From NCBI GenBank assembly GCA_963931925.1, contig OZ007573.1, positions 40,786,296 to 40,850,295 on the forward strand: 64,000 nt of DNA. The letters run 5' to 3'. Positions 1 to 10,676 of the stretch are shown here, piece after piece. Both the position numbers and the translations under genes were made by a program. This DNA is from Onchidella celtica. Lineage: Eukaryota; Mollusca; Gastropoda; Systellommatophora; Onchidiidae. Each line of letters begins with the position of its first letter. Within the stretch, counting starts at the first letter, position 1. The notes below the pieces were generated by a model, which made no database searches, was not told the DNA's origin, and saw only the letters and a program-made list of their open reading frames with translations.

Positions 1-216
1 GTATATCAAATTTAAGATACACAGATCTTCAGAAGCAGATAAACAAACAAACAAACAAACAAAAAAGAGGTGTTTCTGACATGTCGCCATTCTACATTAT
101 TGTGCTCTCTGAAGACATACAAAACTGATTCACCTTTAGAAATCAACTATATTTTTATACTCTATCAGTGGAAAATCAAATTTCAAGACATAAAATATCT
201 TTGCTGTAACGCTTAC

Positions 217-1225
217 CTTCTGTTTCAAGTGTTGTGCATTGACCAGTTCTCCGTTGTGTGCAACAGCTAAGAGTCCATGCAAACTTTCAACCACAAATGG
301 CTGAATATTGGATGAATCTGAGACACCATATGTTGAATATCTCACATGACCTGTGAAGCAAACATCAGTTAAATTTACGAGCTGCGTTAACTCTAATTTT
401 CTTCATCCTTGCCTTTCTTTTACAATCTCTCAATTCAAAGTGGACATGTTACAAACTAATATCTTGCCATAACAGAATAACAAATCTGAATTTTGGAAGT
501 GGACACAAATCATCTTTGAATATTGCCTTGCAACAAAAGAAATGCCATTACCTATACCAAGATTTCCCTGCAATTTTGCAATGTCATCATCTGAGAATGC
601 AGCATTGACAAGGCCCATGGCTTTTCTGGTCATAAACTTATCATCTGGACCACCCATGGTGGTAACCATTCCAACACTCTCTTGACCTCTGTAGAGAAAT
701 TTTCCACATTTAGCTTTTAATCTGATGTTTATTAAATATTTTATATTTAGTAGCAGGCCTATATATGCAAGATTGCAAGAAAGTACTTTAATAAAATCTA
801 AAATTCATTTATAAAAATGTAAAGTTAAATGTGCAGAAAAGTTAGCAACAAACTACAAGAACACATTAATTTTTAACTTTTTGCAAGGCCATGCTACAAC
901 CCCACAGCTTTTCTGGGAGTTTTCTGATTTGTTCACTGATAAAATATCTTACTGAATAATCAACAATTTGTACATCAAAGAGCTAATACCAGTTTACTTC
1001 ACGGTCCCATCAGCAACAAAAAGTACACCAGTAAAAAAAAAAAAAAATTGCTCACCTATGCTGTAAACCAACAAGGCCAAGGTGAATCAAATGCGACAGA
1101 TGGATATTGTCGCAGCTACCTGCGGAGACCATGCCAAACAAGCCACATTCTTCTCTCATCCCCGATTCTCCACCAAAACTCAGTTTGTCATCTCCAGTTT
1201 TCTCTGCAGTCTTTGAAGTTGCCAT
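217..1225 (-). CDS. PPAT: Amidophosphoribosyltransferase (PPAT), first three coding exons, gene runs off the left edge
   Basis: PPAT makes 5-phosphoribosylamine from PRPP and glutamine, the committed first step of purine synthesis, in the cytosol. Exon 1 is 1056-1225 (ATG at 1225-1223), exon 2 is 552-688 and exon 3 is 217-350. All junctions are GT/AG and the phases agree (2, 1, 0). Exon 1 carries [10 protein letters not shown], where the Cys matches the glutaminase nucleophile after propeptide removal, and ends in LGLVGLQHR. Exon 2 continues GQESVGMV and ends NLGIG. Exon 3 reads HVRYSTYG, then [10 protein letters not shown] and [10 protein letters not shown], all hallmarks of the class II glutamine amidotransferase domain. 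The short N-terminal extension before REECG fits the propeptide of animal PPAT. The phosphoribosyltransferase half lies outside the window. The gene is transcribed away from PAICS, as in vertebrates. Confidence 0.95.
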
Positions 1226-1969
1226 TCTGACACAACAGGAAGCTAAACAATTTCAGCTTCTTCAGAAAAAAATCAGAGCAAAGTTAAATGTTCAAAGCTA
1301 GCCCAATCATGTGACCTGGCACCGATTAACCTGAAAAAAAAAAGAAGAACAAAATCAATTCTACAATACAAACAAAAGAAATTCATTTTCATACTAGATC
1401 TAGTTACTGTCGCATTCCACAAACAGTAGAACTAGAAGACAACCGCATCATTTCTGACAGAAAATAATCTGTTCAAAACGTTAAGTCAGTATAGGTGCTG
1501 CGATGCGTAGGTTCACCCATTAAACTCAGCGAGAGATACATTTTCATAAATTTCTAAAATTACCCCCCCCCCCTTCCAATTTTCTCCTGAAAAGTGATGA
1601 CATCATGGGGTTAAGTGTTTATGGAGGCACGATATCAGTGACACAACAAAGTAAAATCAAAAGAATCTTACAGGTTTTTTTTTTTATACTTCTTTACTTA
1701 TTTTTACACAATCATCAGAAGACCATTGATAACATGACTACCATCCACCTGCTTTAAAAGGTGTCTTGCTCACCAATTTCCTTCCTTTCACATTGTTCTC
1801 CTGAGAAGGCCCTAGCAGAAAGCTCATAGTTGTACTCGATCCTGTGCATTCAAGTTTTATTCCATTTTATTAACACTGGTCCAAAACTACTTTGCAGGTG
1901 TTGCAAATGGATTCATTTAAATGTCTTTCTTTCTCGTCCCCACTGTAACTTTGAACTGCCTTAGCTTAT

Positions 1970-2385
1970 AATATCTAGACTAGATCTAGATCTCTAGATC
2001 TAGAATCTATATCTAGACTCTGATCGACTTCCAAATGATTTGATCCAAGAAGTGTGTGAAATATAGGCCTAGCTCTAGATCTAGATCTAAATCTAGATCT
2101 AATATGATAAAGTGATTCCTCTACTAGATTCTACATCTAGACGTTTCTGGATAAATGTTAGTGTTCCGGTTCCAATAACAGGAACGGTGAATCAATTTGA
2201 TAATGATATCTTGCCATTTACATTGCCATTATTAACATCATCGACATCAACACATTGGTTTTACTTTAGCGCGCTCGAGCAGCTAAACGGCGCCAGACAG
2301 AATCTAAAAGTAAAATGCATCCAATATGCATTGATAATGCAATTAGATCTAGATCTAGATCTATATCTAGTCTAGATCTACATTT
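1970..2385. repeat. AGATCT/TCTAGA hexamer-rich patches
   Basis: Runs of overlapping TCTAGATCTAGATCT occur at about 1975-2010, 2070-2102 and 2342-2382, with single echoes at 5031-5045 and 9838-9850. They are self-complementary hexamer repeats, interrupted by point changes. They are a simple-sequence feature and no function is shown. Confidence 0.6.
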
Positions 2386-3178
2386 TTATCATTGCCTGAC
2401 ACATAAGTATTTTACCGTATCAAGAAGACCTTGGTCGAAGTGCCCCAAAGAGAGATCGTATGCCAATAGGCCCATGTAACATTAGCACATGTGTGGTTTT
2501 TCGGTACACAGGTCACTCAGTCTCACACTGGAGTGATTGATTATTAGGCAATACAAGATTCATACGCCACAAAATAGAAAAAAAATCATATTTGTTGTTC
2601 TTGGCGATGTGAAATCATTATCAGAGACCTTATTTTACAGAATATATAGTGAACAACTTTGAAATAAAGACTGTTTTGTGTAATAAATGTAATGATTTTG
2701 AGAAACTTGTTTTTCATTCGCAAGATTTTGTGACAACACTTAAATGGGTGACCCACGTGGATTTTCCGAACAATAACAAAGCGCACTCTTCAGCAGTGGA
2801 AACTGCAATGTTCCCAGATTGGGTGGAAACAGCAGAATTGGGCTACTTTTTTTTCGTGATTTGCGGATATTTTTTAACGTGTGCGGGTTTACTAATCTTG
2901 GGAGAGCCATCAAGCTGGAGAGAAAATTAAAAAGTTGATTGAAAAAGTCATTACATATTTTTTTCATTGGGGGAGGGGGGCAGTCGCTGTGTACAGAGGA
3001 TAAAATTCTGGCCTTTGCTACGCGACCAGGCTTGCCTCTTGGTAACATAGGCTCTGGTAACAGCAAGACTGCGTCACTGCGAGACTGTAACTGTGGGAGG
3101 TAGGGTGGTGGGATGGCCACGCACCGTGGATGTGGGCGATGACGCAACACTAGTCGCACGTGGTCAGGTCCTTTGTGT

Positions 3179-3236
3179 GAACATACCAAAGATCTTAAAA
3201 TAGTATTAATACTATTTTAAGATCTTTGGAACATAC
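3179..3236. mobile_element. 42-bp perfect palindrome with 8-bp direct repeats (tiny MITE-like insertion)
   Basis: Bases 3187-3228 form a perfect palindrome: the left 21 bases start CAAAGATCTTAAAATAG and the right 21 are their exact reverse complement, with no spacer. The octamer GAACATAC stands immediately on both sides (3179-3186 and 3229-3236). An 8-bp duplication with a CA-starting terminus is typical of hAT-type insertions, but a 42-bp element has no room for anything except two termini. It could be an extreme deletion derivative or a hairpin captured during repair. Confidence 0.6.
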
Positions 3237-3252
3237 ATGTATAATCAATCAG
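3237..3252 (+). other. Weak candidate for the missing first coding exon of PAICS
   Basis: An ATG at 3237 opens five codons and one base before a GTAAAC donor at 3253. The phase (one base carried over) is what the first certain PAICS exon at 10677 needs, and the resulting N-terminus would have about the usual length before the EGKTK motif. A short ATG with a donor occurs by chance easily in 9 kb, and the start context is poor. Confidence 0.2.
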
Positions 3253-5305
3253 GTAAACAGGGCCTAAGAGGTTGGCATCATTGTGTAGGCTAAACCTACA
3301 TTCTACGCGTGTCTGAGACATCTCTGGTTTGGTCTGATGAAATCACAAATTTCCCCCGGTAATCTTGTGAATTGTCCTGTGGTACAAATAAAATGTGTTC
3401 TCATGTTTTTCTTAGGAAATGAAACAAATAACTAGAATGGCATTTTCATATCACGCTAACTTCTGTCGACTAATTACTGAAAAGTAACCTAGCATTGATT
3501 CTGCATTTTGGAGGGGGGTGGGGGTATTATGTCATGTTTAAATCCATGCTCTGACAGAGATAGAAACCCCCAGGCTGATTGGGAGCTTTAGATTAACCCT
3601 AGGCCTCCTCTCTATCTCACTACCACCCCCTCCCCCCCAAACCACGTCATTTTTCTCTATCCCACCAACAGCAACAGTGGAGACATGCTAGTAGACTACA
3701 ATTCTGCTACATTTCGTCAAATAGTACAGGACACTCATATTATTTGTTTTGCTTTAATAATAAGTTTCAGATTATAGGAAAACTAGCTGAGGTCCCCGAC
3801 CCGGCCCGGGATAAATCGGTTTGAATATTGGTTCCAGTTCTGAGTGGTTATTATGGACCTGCTTCATCTGGCCTGTTACTATTTATTTTATTTTTGTTTG
3901 TTTGTTTTTAAATAAGTCTTACTGCTCTGCCTTTATGAGTTGACACCCTGCGCATACCGTACAATAGCATGAGTTGCGCACGGGTTAGTGTGTTTGATAG
4001 TGAACACATCGCAGGAAGTGATAACGAAACCTTAAAATGGCGAACCATGACTCGAAATAGATCTAAATGAAGGCGAAACAATAAATTTCCAATAAAAAAA
4101 AAACTACACCGATTTGAGACTTCTATTAAAAATTGTGCACTCTTACATCCATTCTGATGCACCATATAAATTTGAAGTTTGAGTGTTGAGTGGTTCAGAA
4201 GCCTTTTGCAACGAAAAATCTCAAGTCCACAAATATATATAGTATAGAGGATGGATGAAGATCATTTTTCATTAAAATTGCCTTTGTTTTTCTTTGGATT
4301 ATCCAGTGAGTTTTATTCTCCTTTATCCTTAATCCTGTATCGTCCTATAAGGCCCAACTCTACTTGCTTTACACGTGGACTGAACCTATTTAAAATTATA
4401 AATTTAATTCGCACCCCCAAATTTTTTGCATCAGTTTCGCATACGATAATTATGTATTTCTAACCTTCTGCTGGGATGAGAGGCAAATAATCCATAGACA
4501 CAATAGCGATTACCATTACCTATTTATTTACTTCAATAAAACATGATTATTTTCTGTTGGCGGGTTCGGGCTGGAAAAAACTGTTAGTTTTGGCGGTTTT
4601 TGGGCTAGTATTTTTTCTTGGTTTGGCTGGGTTTTAACAAAAAATCTGGGAACACTGAAAAAACTGAAAGGCGGTAGAAACGTGACAGAGGGCCTGTCAA
4701 CTGTGAAATAATAAACCAGCGAGCATTCATACCATTTCGTAACGGTGCAGGATAATGGAAACGGGTATGATAGCACAACATGCAATTAAATTCTTCTGAG
4801 AAACGCAATGGGATTAGAATGTCATTGCGATTGGGCTGACTTAGCTGATGACACCGTTGCAAAAATGCAAGTCCCCACATTTTTCGATTTCCTTTGTGTT
4901 TTTTCACATGCAGATCAGAATAAATTTACTCAAAGATATAGATAGGCCTACAATCTGCTCCCATCTGATGAAACAATTATCCTACAGACAAAATCTAAAT
5001 TGCAATGCAGAGAGTCCTCTGCATAACCAGGATCTAGATCTAGATTTCTGGTCCATGCTTTTCTCAGGATTTTATGTTCGATGTGTTTATCCGCTGATAG
5101 GCTAAGTAGGCCTACTGGCAAATAAAATTTGCCCTAGGATATTTTTTATGGCTGCCATTATCTTCTTCTTCTTCTTCTTCTTTTATAGTTGGTTCGTCTA
5201 TAAGACGATTCCCCAACTGCACTATAGTATATGCGACTCAACGTCGCTCCTCTGAGGCTAAAACCTTACATAGATCTAGATGTTAAGACCATTTAAAAAT
5301 ATATA
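3253..5305. other. Intergenic or intronic DNA without recognisable genes
   Basis: The stretch is AT-rich with homopolymer runs and a short CTT repeat at 5160-5182. The open frames at 3908-4165, 4251-4463, 4605-4907 and 4848-5105 have no recognisable domain and no splice support. If PAICS starts near its divergent partner, this DNA belongs to the long first PAICS intron. Confidence 0.5.
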
Positions 5306-5882
5306 TTAGTTGTATAAAGTCTTTTGTATATATATAACTCTGGTATAAATATCTCTTGGTTTCCAGATTGTGCACAGAAATACAACCCGCACTTTAGTTA
5401 CAATGGTAGCTGCAACGGATAATAATGTTCTTAAATTCATTGTCGAAAGTCGTTGCAGACGATAGTGTTTGGACTTCTGCCGGGAGGTTGTTCCACATCC
5501 TGATGACATTAGGGTAAAAAGAATAAAGATGGCTGTTAACCCGTGAGCTTGGGATGTTATATTTTATATTATTCCTTCTGTTGCCTCTGGTATTAATGGT
5601 GAGGTGGTTCAGTGGGATATGGATATTTCCTTCCCTGCCTTTATAAAATAGTTTTACTTTGTTTTTTGCTCTCCTCTCTTCTAATGGTGTCCACTCGAGG
5701 TCTCTCATCATTTTATTTACACTACTACTTCTAGTATAGTCATTTGTCACAAAGCGGGCAGCTCTCCTCTGGACCCTTTCCAGTTGGTCTATGTTTATTC
5801 GACAGTGGGGGTCCCAGACACTGCAGCCATACTCTAGGGAGGGCCTCACAAAGGTGTTATAGCATTTTTCTTTTACTAACAT
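5306..5882 (-). mobile_element. 5'-truncated CR1-like LINE, C-terminal end of the reverse transcriptase ORF
   Basis: An open frame at 5394-5882 on the minus strand carries the module that follows the polymerase domain in CR1/Jockey-type LINEs: FVRPSLEYGCSVWDPH, then QLERVQRRAARFV, a middle section with LEERRAKNKV, and near the end MWNNLPAEV. It ends at a normal stop at 5394. The polymerase core is absent: homology stops at 5882, exactly where the neighbouring minisatellite begins. The 5306-5393 stretch is probably its 3' untranslated end. It is a dead copy by truncation. Confidence 0.85.
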
Positions 5883-5883
5883 T

Positions 5884-6230
5884 ATCTACCAACATTATCG
5901 GCGGATACTGTCCAGGTTTAGCCGCCAATAATTTTGGCGGATAGGCCTACTGTCAGGGTTTATCTGTCGATAATGTCGGCAGATACTGTCCAGGTTTATC
6001 CGCCAACATTATTGGCAGAGAGTGTAAATCTGTACTCTCTGCAGATACTGCCTGGGCTGGCAAACATTATCGGCAGATACTGCCCGGGTTTATCCGCCAA
6101 CATTGTTAGCGGATACTGCCCAGGTTTATCAGCCAACATTATTGGTCGATACTGCTTGGGTTTATCTGGCAACACTATCGGTAGATCTTGGGCCACCAGC
6201 AGTTTCGGCGGATAAAGCTCGGTTTTATCG
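5884..6230. repeat. Minisatellite of roughly 40-bp units with GGCGGATA / TATCCGCC half-sites
   Basis: Seven to eight imperfect units share the pattern CCAACATTATCGGCAGATAC followed by TGCCCAGGTTTATC. Each unit holds a short inverted repeat, so both strands look alike. Related single units recur at 6848-6915 and, in reverse orientation, at 7409-7457, which makes this tract the outer part of the larger foldback structure. Confidence 0.75.
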
Positions 6231-6520
6231 GCAGGTATTCATGTTGACTATTGACCAAAAAAAAAAAAAAAAGATTTATTCCTAATGTTGGATTAAAAAA
6301 AATTACCAAACAGATCGATTACTGATGTTGATAAAAAGACATTAAGAAAAGAATAAAAAAACCTACCCTGCTGAGAATTGAACCACTGTCCCCTGATTGA
6401 CAGGTGAAGATACAAAAAAAAAACACCTGGATTTATTCCATTATTGTTCTTGGATTTAAAAACAAACAAAAAAAATTTGATTCCTAGTAAAAAAAAACAT
6501 TAAAAAAAATAAAACTGCCT

Positions 6521-6600
6521 TGCTGAGAATCAAACCATGGCCCGCTGACTGACGAGCAGAGATGCTAACCACTATACTACTGAGAACCCTGAGTAACTGA
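6521..6600 (-). repeat. tRNA-like module in the left foldback arm
   Basis: On the minus strand the sequence has a box-A-like AGTATAGTGGTTAGCAT and a box-B-like GGTTTGATTCTC at tRNA-like spacing. It resembles an Asp-type tRNA 5' half but the stems do not pair well, so it is not a working tRNA gene. A partial second copy lies at 6363-6416 on the same strand (box-B half only). Confidence 0.5.
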
Positions 6601-7206
6601 GGGATTCTTACTAAATAAGCATGTCTAAACCAAGAAACCCACATCTACGAATAAGGCCTGAACCTTCATAGGTATCCATTTAATCAATAAAATTCCATTT
6701 TAATTTCTATTCAGAAAAACTTCTCCAATTTCAACCATGCCATCATTTTCAACATGTGCGCAATACAAACATTGATGGGGATGAATGGAGGAAGACAGAG
6801 AAAGGTTCGAATCAGGGGAGATCATTCGCAAATATAGAATTTATATTGGCGGATAAAAATATCCTATGGGAAATTTTATCCGACAGTATCGGCAGATAAA
6901 CACTTCGTTTATTTGCCAGCATAGATTTTGTATCATGAGTGATCTTCTGTGATTTGAACCCTTCTCCGTCTTCCTCCCTTGTTTTGTTCATCCCAATCAA
7001 CCTTCATTTGCTGTGAACGTGTTGAAAAGGATGGCATGATTTGAAATTGGATAAACTTTTCTGAATAAAAATGGAATTTCATTGGTGAAATGGATATACA
7101 GTGTTTATTCGCAGACACTAGCAAATAAAAGCCTCTGGTCTTAGCCGTAGATATGTTTTTTTCTTGGTTTAATGATGTTCATAAGAATTCCCTTACATTT
7201 GGACAG

Positions 7207-7285
7207 GTTCCACAGTAGCGTAGTGGTTAGTTAAGATTTTCGCCTATCAATCAGGGGACCTCGGTCTGATTCTCAGTTGGGCAGG
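7207..7285 (+). repeat. tRNA-like module in the right foldback arm
   Basis: The plus strand has box-A-like GTAGCGTAGTGGTTAG and, 35 bases on, box-B-like CGGTCTGATTCTC. It is the inverted partner of the module in the left arm. The anticodon stem is degraded. It could derive from a tRNA-related SINE captured by the foldback element. Confidence 0.5.
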
Positions 7286-7464
7286 TTTTTTTTTTTTTTT
7301 CCATTTCCTATAAAAAAAAATTTTTATCATGAATCTAATTTTTTTTTATTCAGCAACAATAATAGGAAGTAATTCCGGGTTTTTACTTTCTTTTGTAATT
7401 AATCAACACCATTACTGGTGGATAAACCTGGGCCGTACAGTATCTGCCGATAATGGTGGCCTTT

Positions 7465-9810
7465 TATGTCTAGGGGTATTTAATTAATACTTGATACTTG
7501 ATGTTGTCGGTGGTTGAGACCTGTGGTCACAGGTCAGTTCACCGGTCCAGTTGTGTTTCCCATTTTGCATCAACTAGGTCTAATTGTAGCATTCCGGGTT
7601 GTATAGTGCTGGGTGATTTGCCCAATGGGCATCAAGGGCCTTCTTGAAGGCATTCGCACTAGGTGCATTCACTACAGACTCTGGGAGGCTATTCCAAACT
7701 GACACAACTCTTTCTGAGAAGAAATTGCTACGAACAGCCAGGCGAGATCTTTTTTTCACAATCTTTTTGCTATGTCCCCTGGTGTTGCTGTCGGTAACCA
7801 GTTCGAAGCTGGGTCGACCTGTGTCATAGATGCCAGTGACGTATTTGTAAAGGTCCACCATGTCTCCCCTGCGTCTGCGGTGTTCTAGACTCGGTAGCCT
7901 CAGTGCCGTCAGTCGTTCTGGGTAGGGCTTGTCTTTCAGGCTACTGATGAGCTTTGTAGCTCTGCGTTGGACGTCCTCCACATCTTGTTGCAAGGTTTTC
8001 AGGGTTGGCTGCCAAACTGAGTGACCATATTCAAGGATCGGTCGTACTAGTGCCTTGTACAGTTGGATGAAGGTGTGTTCAGTCATGTAATTAAAGGATC
8101 GTCGTATTACTCCCAGGATTTTGTTTGCCTTGGCTGTTGCTTATGAGATGTGATTCCTGAAAGACAGCTGATTGTCTACCACAACTCCAAGGTCCTTTTC
8201 AGCTTTGGTGGTAGCCAGAGTGTGCCTGTCTTTATTTGGGTTCTTGTTCAACATGTAATATGTTTGGTCTGTTGCTGGGTTACCTAGTTTGAGTGTGCAA
8301 CATTTCTCAGGATGAAAATTTAGTAGCCAGGCCACAGACCACTGGTGCAGTCTATTAAGGTCCTTCTGCAATGTTTCTCTGGCCCGTTGTTCGTTGCTTT
8401 GGGTGAAAAGTTTGGTATCATCTGCAAAAATCCGGACTTCGCTATCTACGTGGTTTGGCAGATCGTTGATATAAATTACAAAGAGGACGGGGCCTAGTAT
8501 GCTGCCTTGCGGGATACCACTTGTGACTTGACCTTCTTGTGACTGGCTGCCATTTACGAAAACTTGTTGCGTGCGTTCACTTAGAAAGGCTTCAATCCAT
8601 CTTATAACTGATCCATGTATGCCATGTGCCTTCGCCTTGTGTATTAACCGGCGGTGCGGGACAGAGTCGAAAGCTTTGCAAAAATCCATATAGATGGCGT
8701 CAATGGACCCCCCTTTGTCCAGGATTTCAGTCCAGCAGTCCAAGGTGTCCAAAAGTTGGGTTACACAAGAGCGTCCAGGGGTGAAACCGTGTTGTTCCCT
8801 GCATATGAGTCTGTTCTCCTGCATGTGTTCCAGTATTTTGGTCCTGATGAGGGTTTCCATCACTTTGCATAGGATACATGTTAGGCTGACTGGTCGGTAG
8901 TTATTTGCTGAGGTTCTGCTTCCTTTTTTAAAGATCGGTGTGACCGTGGCTTTTTTCCATATACATGGTAGGCGTCCTTCGTTCAGTGACTTCCTGAAGA
9001 TGATACCAATGGGTAGGGATAGGGTCTCTGCTGTTTCGGACAATAGAATGTCGGGGATGTTGTCTGGTCCTGCTGCTTTTCCAGTCTTAAGTTTCGTGAG
9101 TAGTTTTTTTACATCTTCCGTCTTGATGTCTATATCTGTTAGGGGGCTATTATATGCAAATTCTGGGGCTTCAGGTAGTTCCCCATCCGGTTCCTCAGTG
9201 AATACGCTTTGGAAAAAGTCGTTGAGTAATTGAGCCCTTTCCTCATCGGTTGTGGTTGTGGTGCCATCGTCTCTTTTGAGATCCGCTATGCCTGTTCTGG
9301 TGCTGGTCTTTGCTTTTACATTTGCTTTGCGATTTTTCTTAGCCTGTTTTGCTACTGTCTTCTCTAGTCGGATTTTTGCCTTGCGACATTCTCTAGCTGC
9401 CTTGTTTCTTGCCTTGGTATATTCCTGGTAATGCTGCTCGTCTCTGGTCTCTATCCATCTCCTGTACAGCTTATGCTTCTTCCGTACTGCCGAGAGTGTT
9501 TCTCCGTCTAGCCACTTTTTCCTGTCTCCTGTGGTACTCTTTATCTCGGGTACGTAGCATTTTTTAGTTTCATTGATTTCTGTTGTCAGATACTGCCATG
9601 CTTCCTCTACGTTCAGGTCCTTTAGTTGTCTTTCCCAGTTGATGCTACTAAGGTGTGATTTCATTGCGGTGTAGTTTGCTTTGTAGTAGTTGAATCGCTT
9701 CTGTTTTGGTGCATCGCGTATTTTTAGGGCGAGGTTGATTAGTAGTGTGGCGTGATCACTCTTCCCCGGGGCTGCTGTTTCCTCTATCTCGTTGACTATA
9801 TTAAGATATT
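7465..9810 (-). mobile_element. CR1-like LINE, nearly complete reverse transcriptase ORF, 5'-truncated
   Basis: The frame runs on the minus strand from about 9810 to the stop at 7580. It starts inside the end of the endonuclease domain at the GKSDHATLL motif, passes a basic Lys/Arg-rich linker, then the full reverse transcriptase: KAAGPDNIP, NYRPVSLTC, REQHGFTPGRSC, AIYMDFCKAFDSVPH, TSGIPQGSILGPVLF and the catalytic FADDTKLF. The C-terminal module has LVRPILEYGHSVW and RRATKLISSL. One in-frame TAA at 8143-8141 interrupts an otherwise open frame, so the copy is recent but inactive. The 3' end (about 7465-7510) has short direct repeats of ATCAAGT, as CR1-type LINEs often do. Confidence 0.9.
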
Positions 9811-10676
9811 ATTGCCATGAATATTAACATTAAAGTAGATCATCTAGATCTGCCTATTCACAAAAGATTGCGGAGTTTGAGATACGGCAATCAGTGTTCA
9901 TTAGCACTGAAAAAATATTGGGTGGAGTAACCAGATACACAATTTAAATTAATTGGGTGCATATTAATTTCATGTTATAGTGTTAATTGTCTAGCCACAC
10001 ATTTACTATAAAAACATCCACCTAGAGGACTAACTCTCCGGGGGGCACTGCCCCCAGTGCGACCCCTACTCAGACGCCCCTGAACTCGCGTCGTCGTATA
10101 CATCCTTTCTGTATGACTCATGGAACTCCTCCTGTCAGATGTAGAGCGGCTAACCTCTTTTGTGTTTCCATGATTATTATGTGCCCTAAGATTAAAAAAC
10201 ACAGTTGCAGCATATTGTCCGAGTGCTATAAACAAGTTGTTTCCTCTACACTCCTGGATGTAGCAACACATCGTAGAGCAGCTAGGGACAGAAGCAGGCA
10301 ATCTTGTTTGATAAATACAGTAGTCAGCAAGGCATTGTGTTATGGCACCTCATATTAAACTGCAAGTAACTAATACCAGCTAAGAGAAATGAGCGGGAAA
10401 TTTTTAGGGTTTTTATTACATAGTTCCGATGTACAAAGGAAACTACAAGTGTATCTCATGTTACTTATTTGATTAGCGTTTCTGAATCATAAAAATTGTC
10501 TGGGAAGCAGATGTTTTTACTCTCATTTACTCATAAGAATACAAACATGATACTGAACAGATGGAAGCAAATAACGCAGTATCTCTTTTGTCTCTCTTTC
10601 TCTTTTTTTTTTTTTCCTGTTTTGTTATTGTTACAAATGACAAATGCATCTTTTAGTACTTTAAATCTAATTTTAG
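9811..10676. other. No gene recognised upstream of the first certain PAICS exon
   Basis: The stretch 10030-10085, with a G-rich and C-rich foldback and the ending CGCCCCTG, looks like the terminus of a degraded DNA transposon, but no partner terminus was found. The T-rich tract at 10590-10675 is the polypyrimidine tract of the PAICS exon that follows. An open frame crosses that tract from 10496, but its upstream part is intron-like. Confidence 0.45.

Larger units (their letters stand above)
1226..3236. promoter_or_regulatory. Presumed shared promoter region of the divergent PPAT/PAICS pair
   Basis: This is the nearest DNA upstream of the PPAT start codon, facing PAICS. No open frame here looks coding. 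The stretch at about 2960-3175 is richer in G, C and CpG than its surroundings and has no repeat signature, so it is a possible promoter core. In vertebrates PPAT and PAICS share a short bidirectional promoter; that the same holds here is inference from gene order only. I see no TATA box or other site that fixes a start point. Confidence 0.35.
5884..7460. mobile_element. Unclassified foldback element with long imperfect inverted arms
   Basis: The left arm (about 6250-6840) and right arm (about 6920-7455) are reverse complements over several hundred bases. The stretch with ATTCCATTTTAATTTCTATTC at about 6693 returns inverted near 7040-7085, and GGAGGAAGACAGAGAAAGG at 6788 returns inverted near 6955-6980. 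Both arms carry a tRNA-like module and both end in the GGCGGATA minisatellite. The loop (about 6845-6920) has one more such unit. There is no transposase frame. It sits between two CR1-like LINEs. The architecture resembles foldback DNA elements; the family is not known to me. Confidence 0.6.

Noticed and set aside
2740-3189. 149-codon minus-strand frame facing PPAT
   Set aside because: The Pro-rich, unrecognised composition and position in the likely promoter region speak against a gene.
6363-7285. Functional tRNA genes
   Set aside because: Box A and box B are present but the acceptor and anticodon stems do not pair.
10496-10676. PAICS N-terminus taken from the continuous frame beginning at 10496
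   Set aside because: The frame runs through a long T-rich polypyrimidine tract ending in AG and encodes a hydrophobic Phe/Leu run absent from PAICS.
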